A DNA stretch of 64,000 nt from CAWHHZ01 sp963829355 (lineage in GTDB: Bacteria > Acidobacteriota > Thermoanaerobaculia > Gp7-AA8 > JAHWKK01). The stretch's first letter is position 1; each line of letters starts with the position of its first letter. This document shows positions 16,362 through 25,363 of this stretch, piece by piece. A model generated the notes under the pieces. That model did no database searches. It was given only the letters and a program-made list of their open reading frames with translations, and was not told the DNA's origin. The stretch covers positions 391,585 through 455,584 of the forward strand of contig CAWHHZ010000013.1 of the NCBI GenBank assembly GCA_963829355.1, in the 5' to 3' direction. A program made the translations under genes and the position numbers.

Positions 16362-17087
16362 ATGAGCGAAAAGCTGGACATACTTGTCTTTGGGGCACAT
16401 GCGGACGACGTGGAGCTGGCTTGTGGGGGGACAATCCTGCGCGCCACGCGGGCGGGGAAAAAAGTAGGAATCGTCGATCTGACTCACGCGGAGATGGGAA
16501 CCCGTGGCGACGTCGAGACGAGGAGGCGTGAGTCTCTGGAGTCGGCGGGTATTCTCGGAGTCGCGGTTCGGGACCGGCTCGACTTCGGTGATGGGCGCCT
16601 CCGTGACGGGGTCGCCGAGGAGGAGGAGCTGATCCGCGTGATTCGCCGCTATCGGCCCGATGTCGTACTTGCTCCCTGGCCTGACGACCGCCATCCGGAT
16701 CACACGAAAACAGGCCGCCTGATCACCGACGCCTGGTTCTATGCCGGTCTCGTCAAACGGGAAACGGATGAGCCCGCCCACAGGCCCGACGCGGTCATCT
16801 ACTACATACAGAACTACGTCTCTCATCCGAGCTTCGTCGTCGACATCACTGATTTCTGGGAGGATCGCGTGCGGGCGATGCGTGCTTACGCTTCCCAGTT
16901 TCACAATCCATCCTCCTCGGAGCCGGAGACATTCATTTCAAAGAAATCGTTCATCGACATGATCGAGGCGCGCGCCAGACATTTCGGCGCGCTGATCGGT
17001 CGTGAGTTCGGGGAGGGGTTTCTCACCAAACAACCCCCGATGGTCAACGATTTGACTGGGGCCTACAGCGGCCGGGAGATCAAATGA
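16362..17087 (+). CDS. bshB1: bacillithiol biosynthesis deacetylase BshB1 (PIG-L/LmbE family)
   Basis: LVFGAHADDVELACGGTI is the zinc-binding motif of LmbE deacetylases (AHADD where AHPDD is more usual). DDRHPDHTKTGRLI holds the later histidine ligand. ETRRRESLESAGILGV is the helix conserved in this subfamily. The enzyme removes the acetyl group from N-acetylglucosaminyl-malate. It begins directly after the bshC stop and overlaps bshA by four bases, so the three bsh genes form one operon. Confidence 0.93.
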   Translation: MSEKLDILVFGAHADDVELACGGTILRATRAGKKVGIVDLTHAEMGTRGDVETRRRESLESAGILGVAVRDRLDFGDGRLRDGVAEEEELIRVIRRYRPDVVLAPWPDDRHPDHTKTGRLITDAWFYAGLVKRETDEPAHRPDAVIYYIQNYVSHPSFVVDITDFWEDRVRAMRAYASQFHNPSSSEPETFISKKSFIDMIEARARHFGALIGREFGEGFLTKQPPMVNDLTGAYSGREIK

Positions 17088-18208
17088 AGGTTGGAATCAC
17101 CTGCTACCCAACTTTTGGCGGGTCCGGCGTCGTGGCGACCGAGCTCGGACTGGCTCTCGCCAGTCTGGGACACGACGTACATTTCATCAGTTACGCATGG
17201 CCTTCCAGGCTGAACGTGCTGCACGAGAGGGTTCGCTTTCACGAGGTGACGGTCACGCCGTATCCGTTGTTCGACGCGTATCCGCCCTACACGCTCGCGC
17301 TTGCGACGAAGATGGCCGAGGTCGCCGATTTCGAGGAGCTCGACATTCTCCATGTTCACTATGCGATCCCTCATGCGATCAGCGGCTTTCTGGCAAAACA
17401 GATCCATCCGGGGATGAAGATCGTCACCACTCTTCACGGCACTGACATCACGCTTGTCGGCAGCGATCCGAGCTACCTTCCCATCACGCGGTTTGGTATC
17501 GAAGCTTCGGACGGTGTGACGGCGGTCTCCGACTGGCTCAAGAGAAAAACATTCGAGTCGATCGGCGTGAAAAAGGAAATCGAGGTGATCCCGAACTTCG
17601 TGGATCCGGCGCGATTCAACAAGTCCGGGAAGACAGTCGAATCGATGCGGCGCTGGGCGTGCGGTGGCGAGAAGCTGATCGGCCACGCATCCAACTTCAG
17701 ACCGGTGAAGCGGATTGGTGATGTGCTTGCCGCCTTCGAGAAGATCCAGCGCGAGGTGCCGAGCCGCCTGCTGATGATTGGAGATGGGCCGGAGCGATCG
17801 CGGGCGGAGGCGTGGGCGCGGGAACACGGGGTAGAGGACAGAACGATCTTTCTCGGGAATGTCCCCGATATCGAGAGTGTGATCGCGGCTTGTGATCTGT
17901 TCCTGCTACCGTCGCAGACCGAGTCGTTCGGTATGGCGGCACTGGAGGCTCTCGCTTCGGAGGTCCCGGTGGTTGCGTCGAACACGGGAGGACTTCCCGA
18001 GGTCATCATCGACGGTGAGGTGGGATATCTCGTGGAGGTGGGCGACGTCGATGCGATTGCCGATCGCGCGGTCCGACTGCTGAGGGATGAGACGATGCGC
18101 ACCAGAATGGGCCGGGCGGGCAGGGATCATGCTCTGTCGAAGTTCAACGTGGCGAATGTCGTCCCGCGATATCTGTCGTTCTACGACAAGATCATGTCCG
18201 CTCCATAA
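17084..18208 (+). CDS. bshA: N-acetyl-alpha-D-glucosaminyl L-malate synthase BshA
   Basis: This is a GT4 glycosyltransferase with the BshA signature at its start (GITCYPTFGGSGVVATELG) and TTLHGTDITLVGSDPSY in the middle. The donor-binding C-terminal domain contains LPSQTESFGMAALEALASE, the E(x7)E motif. It joins GlcNAc from UDP-GlcNAc to L-malate, the first step of bacillithiol synthesis. The length of 374 residues matches the family. The gene order bshC-bshB1-bshA puts the pathway in reverse order. Confidence 0.94.
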   Translation: MKVGITCYPTFGGSGVVATELGLALASLGHDVHFISYAWPSRLNVLHERVRFHEVTVTPYPLFDAYPPYTLALATKMAEVADFEELDILHVHYAIPHAISGFLAKQIHPGMKIVTTLHGTDITLVGSDPSYLPITRFGIEASDGVTAVSDWLKRKTFESIGVKKEIEVIPNFVDPARFNKSGKTVESMRRWACGGEKLIGHASNFRPVKRIGDVLAAFEKIQREVPSRLLMIGDGPERSRAEAWAREHGVEDRTIFLGNVPDIESVIAACDLFLLPSQTESFGMAALEALASEVPVVASNTGGLPEVIIDGEVGYLVEVGDVDAIADRAVRLLRDETMRTRMGRAGRDHALSKFNVANVVPRYLSFYDKIMSAP

Positions 18209-18228
18209 GCAGGTGCGGGATCGTCGAT

Positions 18229-20574
18229 ATGCACAAAGGATCCGAATCAGACCTGAAGGAGTCCAATGAGCTGGCGATCGTTGCCACAGTGGCGGCGAAG
18301 CTCTCTCGACTCACTCGGGTCGAGGATGTCTATGAGCTCGCGATTCAGGCACTGATCGATTTTCTGCCGATCGATCGGGCGTCGATTCTTCTGTTCGATG
18401 AGTCCGGCGTCATGCGGTTCGTGGCCTCCCGAAACCTCTCCAACGAGTACCGCCAGGCGGTAGACGGTCATTCGCCATGGAAGATCGAAACCACCGATGC
18501 GGAGCCGATCGTCGTTGCGGATGCCCGGAACGACTCGAGTCTGGAGCCGTTTCGTGACGCGATCCTGGCCGAGGGAATTCATGCGCTGGCGTTCATTCCT
18601 CTGCTTTCCACCTCGGGTCTGATCGGCAAGTTCATGCTCTACGTCGATCATCCAACGCAGTTTTCGGCGACCGAGATCAGCCTCGCATCCGCCATCGCGA
18701 CGCAGGTCGCGCTTGCGGTCGAGCGGGCGCGGACGGAGGCTGCAAAATCGTCGATACTCGAGGATCTGAGGAAAGAGCGCAATACGCTGAGATTTCTCAT
18801 GAAGGCCAGCGATCTGCTCACCTCGACTCTCGATGCCGATTCGATTCTCAATACGATCGCGCTGCTTGCAGTGCCGACGATCGCTGATTGGTGCGCGGTC
18901 GACCTCGTCGAGGAGGATGGATCTCTCCGCCGAGTTGCCGTTGCTCACAAGGATCTGGCCAAGGTGCGGTGGGCGCGTGAGATCCAGGAGAGATATCCCC
19001 CGTCGAGCGATCCCAGCCAGAGCGCCGTGGCGCGCGTAGCGATGGCGGGAGTCCCCGAGCTGTTCCCAACCATCACGGAGGAGATGGTGGCTGAAACCGC
19101 GGTCGATGAGGAGCATCTCGAAGTGATCAGGAAGCTCGGGATGAGGTCCGCCATGGTGGTGCCACTCACCGCGCGCGGACACAGGATCGGCGCCATTACG
19201 TTGGTGTCTTGCGAGTCGGACGAAAGGTTCGATCAATCGGATCTCGACCTCGCGATGGATCTCGCGCAGCGCGCGGCGTTAGCCGTCGACAACTCTCGGC
19301 TGTTCGAGCAGGAGCGAAAGGCTCGCTCAGGGGCCGAGAGGAACGCGGAGCGGATTGCCAGATTGCAGGAGGTCACCGCCGCTCTCTCGGAGGCGACGAC
19401 CACCGGGAGGGTGGCTGACGTCATCATTGAACAGGGGATCCGCTCGTTCGGAGCCGAATCAGGGGCGGTCGCCATCCGGCGGGAGAACCATGCTGAACTT
19501 ATCCGGTCCATCGGGTTCGATCCCGGCTACATCGAGCAGTTCCGGTCGATCCCGCTCGATCAGCCTGGCCGGCTCCTGCCGATGACCAATGCGATCGTCA
19601 ACGGTGAGATGTCTCTGATCTCGAGCACGGAGGAGCTCGTGCGCCAGTTCCCTGCTTTGAAGGGACGAATGACGGGCGCCCATCATGCTTTCGCAGCCGT
19701 GCCGCTCACGCTCGAAGGACGCTCATTTGGCGCGATCGGCCTCAGTTTCTTTGAAGCGCGCGAGTTTTCAGTCGAGGATCGGGAGTTTCTTCTGGCGCTC
19801 GCGCGGCACTGCGCCCAGGCCCTCGACCGAGCACGTTTGTACGAGTCGGAGCGGGAAGCACGGCGCGAAGCGGAGGAGGCAAACCGGGCGAAGGACGATT
19901 TTCTGGCAACGCTGTCTCACGAGATGAGAACGCCCCTGACCGCAGCCCTGGGCTGGGCCAGGATGCTGGATCGAGACGATCTCGACACGGACACGCGGCA
20001 TCAGGCGGCAGCAGCCGTCTACAGGAGCACTCAGTCGCAGGTGAGAATCGTCGAAGATCTGCTCGATGTGTCTCGAATCATCGCCGGCAAAATGACGATC
20101 CGACGAGAACCAGTCGACCTCGCGGAGATCGTCGCGGGGGCGGTCGACGTTCTACGATCAACGGCGGAGGAAAGGGGTGTGCGGATCGAAACGGACCTGC
20201 ATCCGCTTTCCGTGATCGGCGACGGCGAACGACTGCGGCAGGTCTTCTGGAACCTGCTTTCCAACGCCGTCAAGTTCAACGGAAGAAGGGGGAAGGTCTC
20301 GATCACGATGCGCCGCAATGGCGCCATGGCTGAGGTGGATGTACGCGATACGGGCCGCGGAATCGAGAAGGAGTTTATCCCGCACCTTTTTGAGCGCTTT
20401 CGTCAGGCCGACAGCAGCACAACACGGTCGTTTGGCGGGCTGGGGCTGGGACTCTCGATCGTGCATCACCTCGTTCAGCTCCACGGCGGTGAGGTGGAAG
20501 CCCTGAGCGAGGGACTCGACAAGGGATCACTGTTCACCGTGCGATTGCCGCTGGCAGATTCAGATCAGAATTGA
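18229..20574 (+). CDS. sensor histidine kinase with three GAF domains
   Basis: Three GAF-like domains occupy about residues 15-165, 190-350 and 375-530, with no membrane segment, so the kinase is cytosolic. The HisKA domain has the phosphorylated His564 in FLATLSHEMRTPLTAALGW. The ATPase domain shows the N box (VFWNLLSNAVKFNG), the G1 box (VDVRDTGRGIEKEF) and the G2 box (GGLGLGLSIVHHL). There is no receiver domain and no response regulator beside it, so its partner is elsewhere. It starts 20 bases after bshA on the same strand; GAF-sensed redox or small-molecule input would fit that context but is speculation. Confidence 0.9.
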   Translation: MHKGSESDLKESNELAIVATVAAKLSRLTRVEDVYELAIQALIDFLPIDRASILLFDESGVMRFVASRNLSNEYRQAVDGHSPWKIETTDAEPIVVADARNDSSLEPFRDAILAEGIHALAFIPLLSTSGLIGKFMLYVDHPTQFSATEISLASAIATQVALAVERARTEAAKSSILEDLRKERNTLRFLMKASDLLTSTLDADSILNTIALLAVPTIADWCAVDLVEEDGSLRRVAVAHKDLAKVRWAREIQERYPPSSDPSQSAVARVAMAGVPELFPTITEEMVAETAVDEEHLEVIRKLGMRSAMVVPLTARGHRIGAITLVSCESDERFDQSDLDLAMDLAQRAALAVDNSRLFEQERKARSGAERNAERIARLQEVTAALSEATTTGRVADVIIEQGIRSFGAESGAVAIRRENHAELIRSIGFDPGYIEQFRSIPLDQPGRLLPMTNAIVNGEMSLISSTEELVRQFPALKGRMTGAHHAFAAVPLTLEGRSFGAIGLSFFEAREFSVEDREFLLALARHCAQALDRARLYESEREARREAEEANRAKDDFLATLSHEMRTPLTAALGWARMLDRDDLDTDTRHQAAAAVYRSTQSQVRIVEDLLDVSRIIAGKMTIRREPVDLAEIVAGAVDVLRSTAEERGVRIETDLHPLSVIGDGERLRQVFWNLLSNAVKFNGRRGKVSITMRRNGAMAEVDVRDTGRGIEKEFIPHLFERFRQADSSTTRSFGGLGLGLSIVHHLVQLHGGEVEALSEGLDKGSLFTVRLPLADSDQN

Positions 20575-20681
20575 TCGGTACTGAGGCGATTCGACGACCT
20601 CAGTAGAAAACGGTAGCTCTTGTCATCAGCCTGCTCGAGAGCGGGCTGGTCAACACCACGGCTGCTACCCACATTCGGTCG

Positions 20682-22088
20682 TCAGTTGCTCACGTGCCGA
20701 AGCAGCCTGTCGAGACGACCGGTCGTGCGCTCTCGGCCCATCTCGACGAGCACGTCGAATATCGGAGGCGCGACTCCCTTCCCGGTGACGGCCAGTCGAA
20801 GAGGGTGAATCAGCTTTCCTGCGCCCACCCCCATCTGGGCGGCCACTTCTCGCAGAGTCGCGTCCGTCGACTCGACCGTCCAGGGCTCGAGTGTGGCGAA
20901 CGCATCCCGCAATGCTGTGAGCCGTTGCGGAAGATCCTCGCCCTTGAGGTGCTTCTGCGCTGCCTGTTCCTCGTACGTAATCTCATCGTCGCCGACGAAA
21001 TAGGGACGGACGGCGTGCGCGAGCTCCACGAGTGTCCGTGGTTGCGACTGGTGCAGCGCGACCACTCGAGCGAGGCGCTCCTCATCATCGATCTCGAAGT
21101 CGATGTGCTCGCGCAGGTGGTGAATCAGTGTAGCGACGCTCGTGCTGCCGATGTAGAGTCCGTTCATCCAGAGCAGCTTCTCGACGTCGAACACTGCCGC
21201 GGACCGATTCACGTCTTCCAGGTCGAATCGTGACTCGAGCTCCTCGAGCGAGAGGATTTCCTGGTCGTCCCCGGTCGCCCATCCGAGGAGTGCGAGGAAG
21301 TTCACGAGCGCGTCGGGAAGGATTCCCATGCTCCTGAACTCTTCGACGGATGCGGCGCCGGTTCTCTTGCTGAGCCTCTTCTTGTCGGCTCCGAGGATCA
21401 GTGGAAGATGGGCGAACTTCGGCGGCTCCTGCCCAAAGGCACGGAACAGGTGAATGTGCTTCGGCGTATTTGAGAGATGATCCTCACCCCGAGCAACCAG
21501 AGTGATTCCCATGTCGATATCATCGACGACGACGGAGAGGTGGTATGTCGGGTTGCCATCCGTGCGGAGGAGAATGAAATCGTCGAGGGTCGAGCGTTCG
21601 ACGACGACCTCGCCCCTGATCAGATCGTTGATCGTGACGTCTTCGTCGGGCAGTCGCAGGCGCACGACCGAGGGAGTGCCGGCCGTTGCCTGCTCCCGGT
21701 CGCGGCATTTTCCGGAGTAGAGGAACGCAGTCCCTCGCTTTTCTGCTGAGTCGCGCTCCTGTTCAATCTCGTCGACTGTGCAGTAGCAGCGGTAGGCCTT
21801 TCCCTCGGAGATCAACTCCTCCACTCTTTCGCGGTATCGGTCCAGCCGGTCGCTCTGATAATGGGGGCCCTCGTCCCATTCGAGGCCGAGCCACTTCATC
21901 GAAGAGATGATCTGCTCGGCGTGATGCTGTTTTGATCTCTCGACGTCCGTATCTTCGATGCGCAGCACGAAGGTGCCGTCGTACCGGCGGGCGTGGAGAA
22001 GATTGAAGATCGCGGTGCGGGCGCCGCCGACGTGGAGAAAGCCGGTCGGGGAGGGAGCGAATCGGAGTTTCAGAGGGGAGTCAGCCAT
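20682..22088 (-). CDS. gltX: glutamyl-tRNA synthetase, copy 1
   Basis: LRFAPSPTGFLHVGGARTAI holds the class I HIGH-type motif (FLHVGG). DKKRLSKRTGAASVEEF holds the KMSKS-type motif. The anticodon-binding C-terminal domain ends KLIHPLRLAVTGKGVAPPI. The length of 468 residues is normal. It charges tRNA-Glu with glutamate; in bacteria lacking GlnRS one GluRS often also charges tRNA-Gln. A second, divergent gltX lies at 40275-41783, so the two may have split specificities. The gene stands alone between the kinase and the GGDEF-EAL gene. Confidence 0.93.
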   Translation of the reverse strand: MADSPLKLRFAPSPTGFLHVGGARTAIFNLLHARRYDGTFVLRIEDTDVERSKQHHAEQIISSMKWLGLEWDEGPHYQSDRLDRYRERVEELISEGKAYRCYCTVDEIEQERDSAEKRGTAFLYSGKCRDREQATAGTPSVVRLRLPDEDVTINDLIRGEVVVERSTLDDFILLRTDGNPTYHLSVVVDDIDMGITLVARGEDHLSNTPKHIHLFRAFGQEPPKFAHLPLILGADKKRLSKRTGAASVEEFRSMGILPDALVNFLALLGWATGDDQEILSLEELESRFDLEDVNRSAAVFDVEKLLWMNGLYIGSTSVATLIHHLREHIDFEIDDEERLARVVALHQSQPRTLVELAHAVRPYFVGDDEITYEEQAAQKHLKGEDLPQRLTALRDAFATLEPWTVESTDATLREVAAQMGVGAGKLIHPLRLAVTGKGVAPPIFDVLVEMGRERTTGRLDRLLRHVSN

Positions 22089-22136
22089 GGGGGAGCGATG
22101 GTAGTGGCGCCTCGGATGAGGGTCAAGGGCGCCACC

Positions 22137-23894
22137 TCAGGAGGATGATTCATCAGAGTTGACGATCCGCGAGAGAGCGACCGGTTCGCTGAGCCCGAAG
22201 CCTTGTCCGTAGTCGATGCCGATTCTCTCGAGCTCGCGCAGCACGTCACGGTTCGTGACCGACTCGGCGATCGTCCTCATGCCGAGAATATGTGCGAACT
22301 GATGAATCGCTTCGACCATGGCGAGGTCCTGCGGGTCGTTGACGATGTCGGTGATGAAGGTCTGATGAATCTTGACGAAGTCGAAGTGAATCTCTCGAAG
22401 GTGTGCCAGAGACGACATTCCGGCGCCGAAGTCGTCTAGCGCGAGCCGGCATCCGTGGTTCCGAAGCCGATCCACGAGTTGTCTTGCGTGCGCCAGGTTA
22501 CTCATCGTCGCCGTCTCGGAGATCTCGAAACAGATCGACTCGGGCGCGATCTGGTTTCTTTCGATCGCGTCCTCGATAAATCCGGCCAGAGAGGGGTCAG
22601 CGACCGAGAGCGATGAAAGATTGATCGAGCAGAGGAAAGGTCCAGCCGGGGGTGCGCTTCCGAGTAGTGACAGAGCACGTGCAATGACCCAGCGGTCCAG
22701 CTCCGGCATCAGCCCGTAGCTCTCTGCAGCGTTGATGACCTCTCCCGGAAGGAATGTGCCGTGTCCATCATCGAGCCGGATCAGAATCTCGAAAAAATCT
22801 ACTGGCGTCCCCTTGGAAAGCGGATGGATGCGCTGAGCGTGGAGAGACAGAGCATCTTCGTTGAGAATCTTTCCGAGTCTTCCGACCCAGTCGAGCTGGT
22901 CATGCCGCTTTTGCAGCTGTCTGTCGCTCTGGTCGAACACGATGATGCGGTTTCGACCGCTCGCCTTGGATCGATAACAGCAATGATCCGCGGCGCTCAT
23001 GACCTGGTCGACCGTTTCAAACTCGGCATTGACCGGAACGACCCCGAAGCTGGCGGTAATATCGAATCGCCGCTCGCCCCAATGGAACGTGAAGTCTTTG
23101 ATCGCCTCAAAGACGTCTGTCGCAATCGCGGTGATGCCATCCCGGTCTGCTGCCGGGACCAGGATGGCGAACTCGTCGCCGCCGAGTCGCGCGAGTGCCC
23201 CTGCACTTCCGATCTTCTCCTGGATCAGTGCGGTGATCTGTCGCAGAAGCTCGTCCCCTGCAAAGTGACCGCAGGTGTCGTTGACGAGTTTGAAACGGTC
23301 GAGGTCGAGATAGCACAGGCCATGAGGCTCGCCCGTCCGTACGACCGTGGCGAAAGCCTCGCGCAGTCGCTGATCGAATGCGCGGCGGTTGAGTACTCCG
23401 GTCAGCGAATCGTGAGTCGCCTCGTGCGAGAGCTGGAGCTGCATGAGCCGTCGCTCGGTCACGTCCTGGAAGACGATGACGCGCCCGATCAGATTGTGCA
23501 GACGGTCGTGCAGAGGTGAGGATGAAAACTCGACGGAGAACCTTCTCTGATCCGCTCGCACCAGGACAGCTTCGGTCTTCTGCGTGATCAGGTCGTCATT
23601 GAGCCGCAGGTCGATGCGGTTTCCGTCGATGTCGACGAGGTGAAAGACCTCGGAGAGCTCTTTGCCCGCCGCCGATTGCACCGTCCAGCCCGTCAACTGC
23701 TCGGCTACAGGGTTGAGGGAATGAACCTGGCCGCTGCTGGTGGTGGTGATGACACCGTCGACGATCGCTTCGAGTGTGATCTGATGAAACTCTTTTTCGG
23801 CGTGGAGCTCGGAGAGCTGCTCTTCGTAGGCTTCAGTCGTCTGACTGAGCAGACGGCGAAGAATCGAGTTCTCGAGCTCCGGAGGATATTTCAC
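22137..23894 (-). CDS. PAS-GGDEF-EAL c-di-GMP signalling protein
   Basis: A PAS domain (about residues 38-150, with ITTTSSGQVHSLNPVAEQLT) precedes a GGDEF domain (DSLTGVLNRRAFDQRL, catalytic RLGGDEFAILVP) and an EAL domain. The GGDEF active site is intact, so c-di-GMP synthesis is expected. In the EAL part the signature is EIL in place of EAL; NLSSL, FEISET, LDDFGAG, AESV and YGQGF are present; and the KID motif reads KIH. Phosphodiesterase activity is therefore less certain. The protein has no membrane segment. Its start overlaps the stop of the upstream FIST-domain gene (ATGA), so that sensor probably acts with it. Confidence 0.9.
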   Translation of the reverse strand: MKYPPELENSILRRLLSQTTEAYEEQLSELHAEKEFHQITLEAIVDGVITTTSSGQVHSLNPVAEQLTGWTVQSAAGKELSEVFHLVDIDGNRIDLRLNDDLITQKTEAVLVRADQRRFSVEFSSSPLHDRLHNLIGRVIVFQDVTERRLMQLQLSHEATHDSLTGVLNRRAFDQRLREAFATVVRTGEPHGLCYLDLDRFKLVNDTCGHFAGDELLRQITALIQEKIGSAGALARLGGDEFAILVPAADRDGITAIATDVFEAIKDFTFHWGERRFDITASFGVVPVNAEFETVDQVMSAADHCCYRSKASGRNRIIVFDQSDRQLQKRHDQLDWVGRLGKILNEDALSLHAQRIHPLSKGTPVDFFEILIRLDDGHGTFLPGEVINAAESYGLMPELDRWVIARALSLLGSAPPAGPFLCSINLSSLSVADPSLAGFIEDAIERNQIAPESICFEISETATMSNLAHARQLVDRLRNHGCRLALDDFGAGMSSLAHLREIHFDFVKIHQTFITDIVNDPQDLAMVEAIHQFAHILGMRTIAESVTNRDVLRELERIGIDYGQGFGLSEPVALSRIVNSDESSS

Positions 23895-25003
23895 GTCGAG
23901 GTCTCCCTCAGAATCACGAGCACAGCCGTCTGATTGTAGTAAGCCAGGATCCCTTTAGAGCTCGGACCGATCTCGGCGAACGAGAAGAGTCCGCTGAGCG
24001 GGACCCCGAGCGCGTGTTCGATCGTCTCGATCTCCTTCTGCGCGCTTTCACCCAGGACCATCTCGCGTCCGACGCAGGAGAAAAGTACGGCAGCCTCGGC
24101 GTGATTGGCGGCTCCGAGTGCGGCGGCCCCGTCGATGAGCGATCCGCCGTCCCCCATCCCGAGCCGGACATTGTCACCTTGCTCGAATTCCCCCCAGTAG
24201 GTAACCGCGCCAGGAGGGTCATCGAAGAACTTCATGCTCCGATAAAGACCTGACCTCTCGGGACGTGGACCCTCGACGATCAGCGGGAACCGGTATGCCG
24301 ACACCGGCATTGGAGCGATCTCCCCATCGACCTCGAAGAATTGGTGATACCACTCGACGGCAGGCTTGCCGTCGATCTCGTAGATGACATTGCCTGATGC
24401 TTTCGTCACCGTAAAGACGGGACTCGCCGGTTGCCAACCGCGTACGATAGCGACCTCGCATTCAATCCCCGTGAAGCCGACGATGAGAGCTGCGGCGTCG
24501 TAGACCTGCTGGTTGAGAAACACCCGGGCACCCGGATGATCGAGCGGCTCACTCTGTGATGCGAGTCCTCCGGCAATGACGGGTGCACTCTCGCCGAGCT
24601 CCTTACGGATCGAGGCGAGAAGCCGATTGGCCGGAAATCTGAGACCGTCGCAGAGCAGCAGAGCACCGGTGGACGATTCGAGAAGGCGGGTCGCCCGTGA
24701 TAGATCGTTCGGGTCAATGGGACCGTCTCCAGAGGCCTCAATCACTTCGATGGAAGGTCTTCGCTGCTGGTCATCGAGAAAGAACAGGTGCAGAGCACCT
24801 TCGGTCGAGAGACTGTTGCCAGCGAATTGAGTGACTGCTTCGCAGCCGAAAACGAGGCTCTGGGGCCACCACTTCGCGATCTGTCCGAGCTTTGAGGGCG
24901 TGTCGGACGAGGGAGGCAGAAATGCCAGGATGAAGTCGGGCGCCTTCTCTTCGGGGGGGTCCCCCTGTTCGAGTTCCGACCATCTGAGAATTCTGCTTTC
25001 CAT
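23891..25003 (-). CDS. FIST N/C domain sensor protein
   Basis: The N-terminal FIST domain is seen in LVFGCEAVTQFAGN and the run with GALLLCDGLRFPANRLLASI and APVIAGGLASQ. The C-terminal FIST domain begins near PAVEWYHQFF and ends with ALGVPLSGLFSFAEIGP, where the conserved phenylalanine-rich motif lies. FIST proteins bind small ligands, possibly amino acids, and are commonly paired with c-di-GMP or kinase output proteins, as here with the overlapping GGDEF-EAL gene. I start at ATG 25003, preceded by GGGAGGGA; the longer frame runs into dispersed repeat DNA. Confidence 0.82.
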   Translation of the reverse strand: MESRILRWSELEQGDPPEEKAPDFILAFLPPSSDTPSKLGQIAKWWPQSLVFGCEAVTQFAGNSLSTEGALHLFFLDDQQRRPSIEVIEASGDGPIDPNDLSRATRLLESSTGALLLCDGLRFPANRLLASIRKELGESAPVIAGGLASQSEPLDHPGARVFLNQQVYDAAALIVGFTGIECEVAIVRGWQPASPVFTVTKASGNVIYEIDGKPAVEWYHQFFEVDGEIAPMPVSAYRFPLIVEGPRPERSGLYRSMKFFDDPPGAVTYWGEFEQGDNVRLGMGDGGSLIDGAAALGAANHAEAAVLFSCVGREMVLGESAQKEIETIEHALGVPLSGLFSFAEIGPSSKGILAYYNQTAVLVILRETST

Positions 25004-25056
25004 TCCATCCCTCCCGATACGTTCGACCAGCAGGGTGATTGTATCGCGCGGCAGGA

Positions 25057-25131
25057 GGAAGGGTGAGGAAAGGAGCGGCCTCATCGCCCCGCCCAGATCC
25101 CTCGCTTCGCTTCGGAATGACAGCACGGTGT
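25057..25131. repeat. dispersed ATTCCGAAGCG repeat, copy 3
   Basis: GGAGCGGCCTCATCGCCCCG and ATCCCTCGCTTCGCTTCGGA match copies 2 and 4. The flank CACGGTGTTTTGAGAGATTT (25133-25152) is also shared, inverted, with the flank of copy 4 near 26665, so the repeated unit is longer than the hairpin itself. Confidence 0.6.
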
Positions 25132-25151
25132 TTTGAGAGATTTGGAAGTGG

Positions 25152-25304
25152 TGTCATCCTGAGCCGCCGGAGCGCAGCGGAGGACGGTCGAAGGATCGCG
25201 TACGGCCCGACTCGACGAAGATTGCGCTGGGACCGAGGCTAGTATGACTCGACGCGATCCTTCGACCGTCCTTCGCTGCGCGGGATCCGGCGGCTCAGGA
25301 TGAC
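25152..25304. repeat. inverted repeat with GTCATCCTGAGCCGCCGG ends
   Basis: The left arm (GTCATCCTGAGCCGCCGG, then GGACGGTCGAAGGATCG, 25152-25200) and the right arm (CGATCCTTCGACCGTCC, then CCGGCGGCTCAGGATGAC, 25254-25304) are reverse complements. They form a large cruciform-capable repeat in the gene-free stretch 25004-25363. No open frame of note is present. Confidence 0.65.
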
Positions 25305-25363
25305 TGGGTCGAGGAGAGCGGTGCCCGCCGCTGCCAGGCCACGCCTGGAGAAAGCGAACCCTC

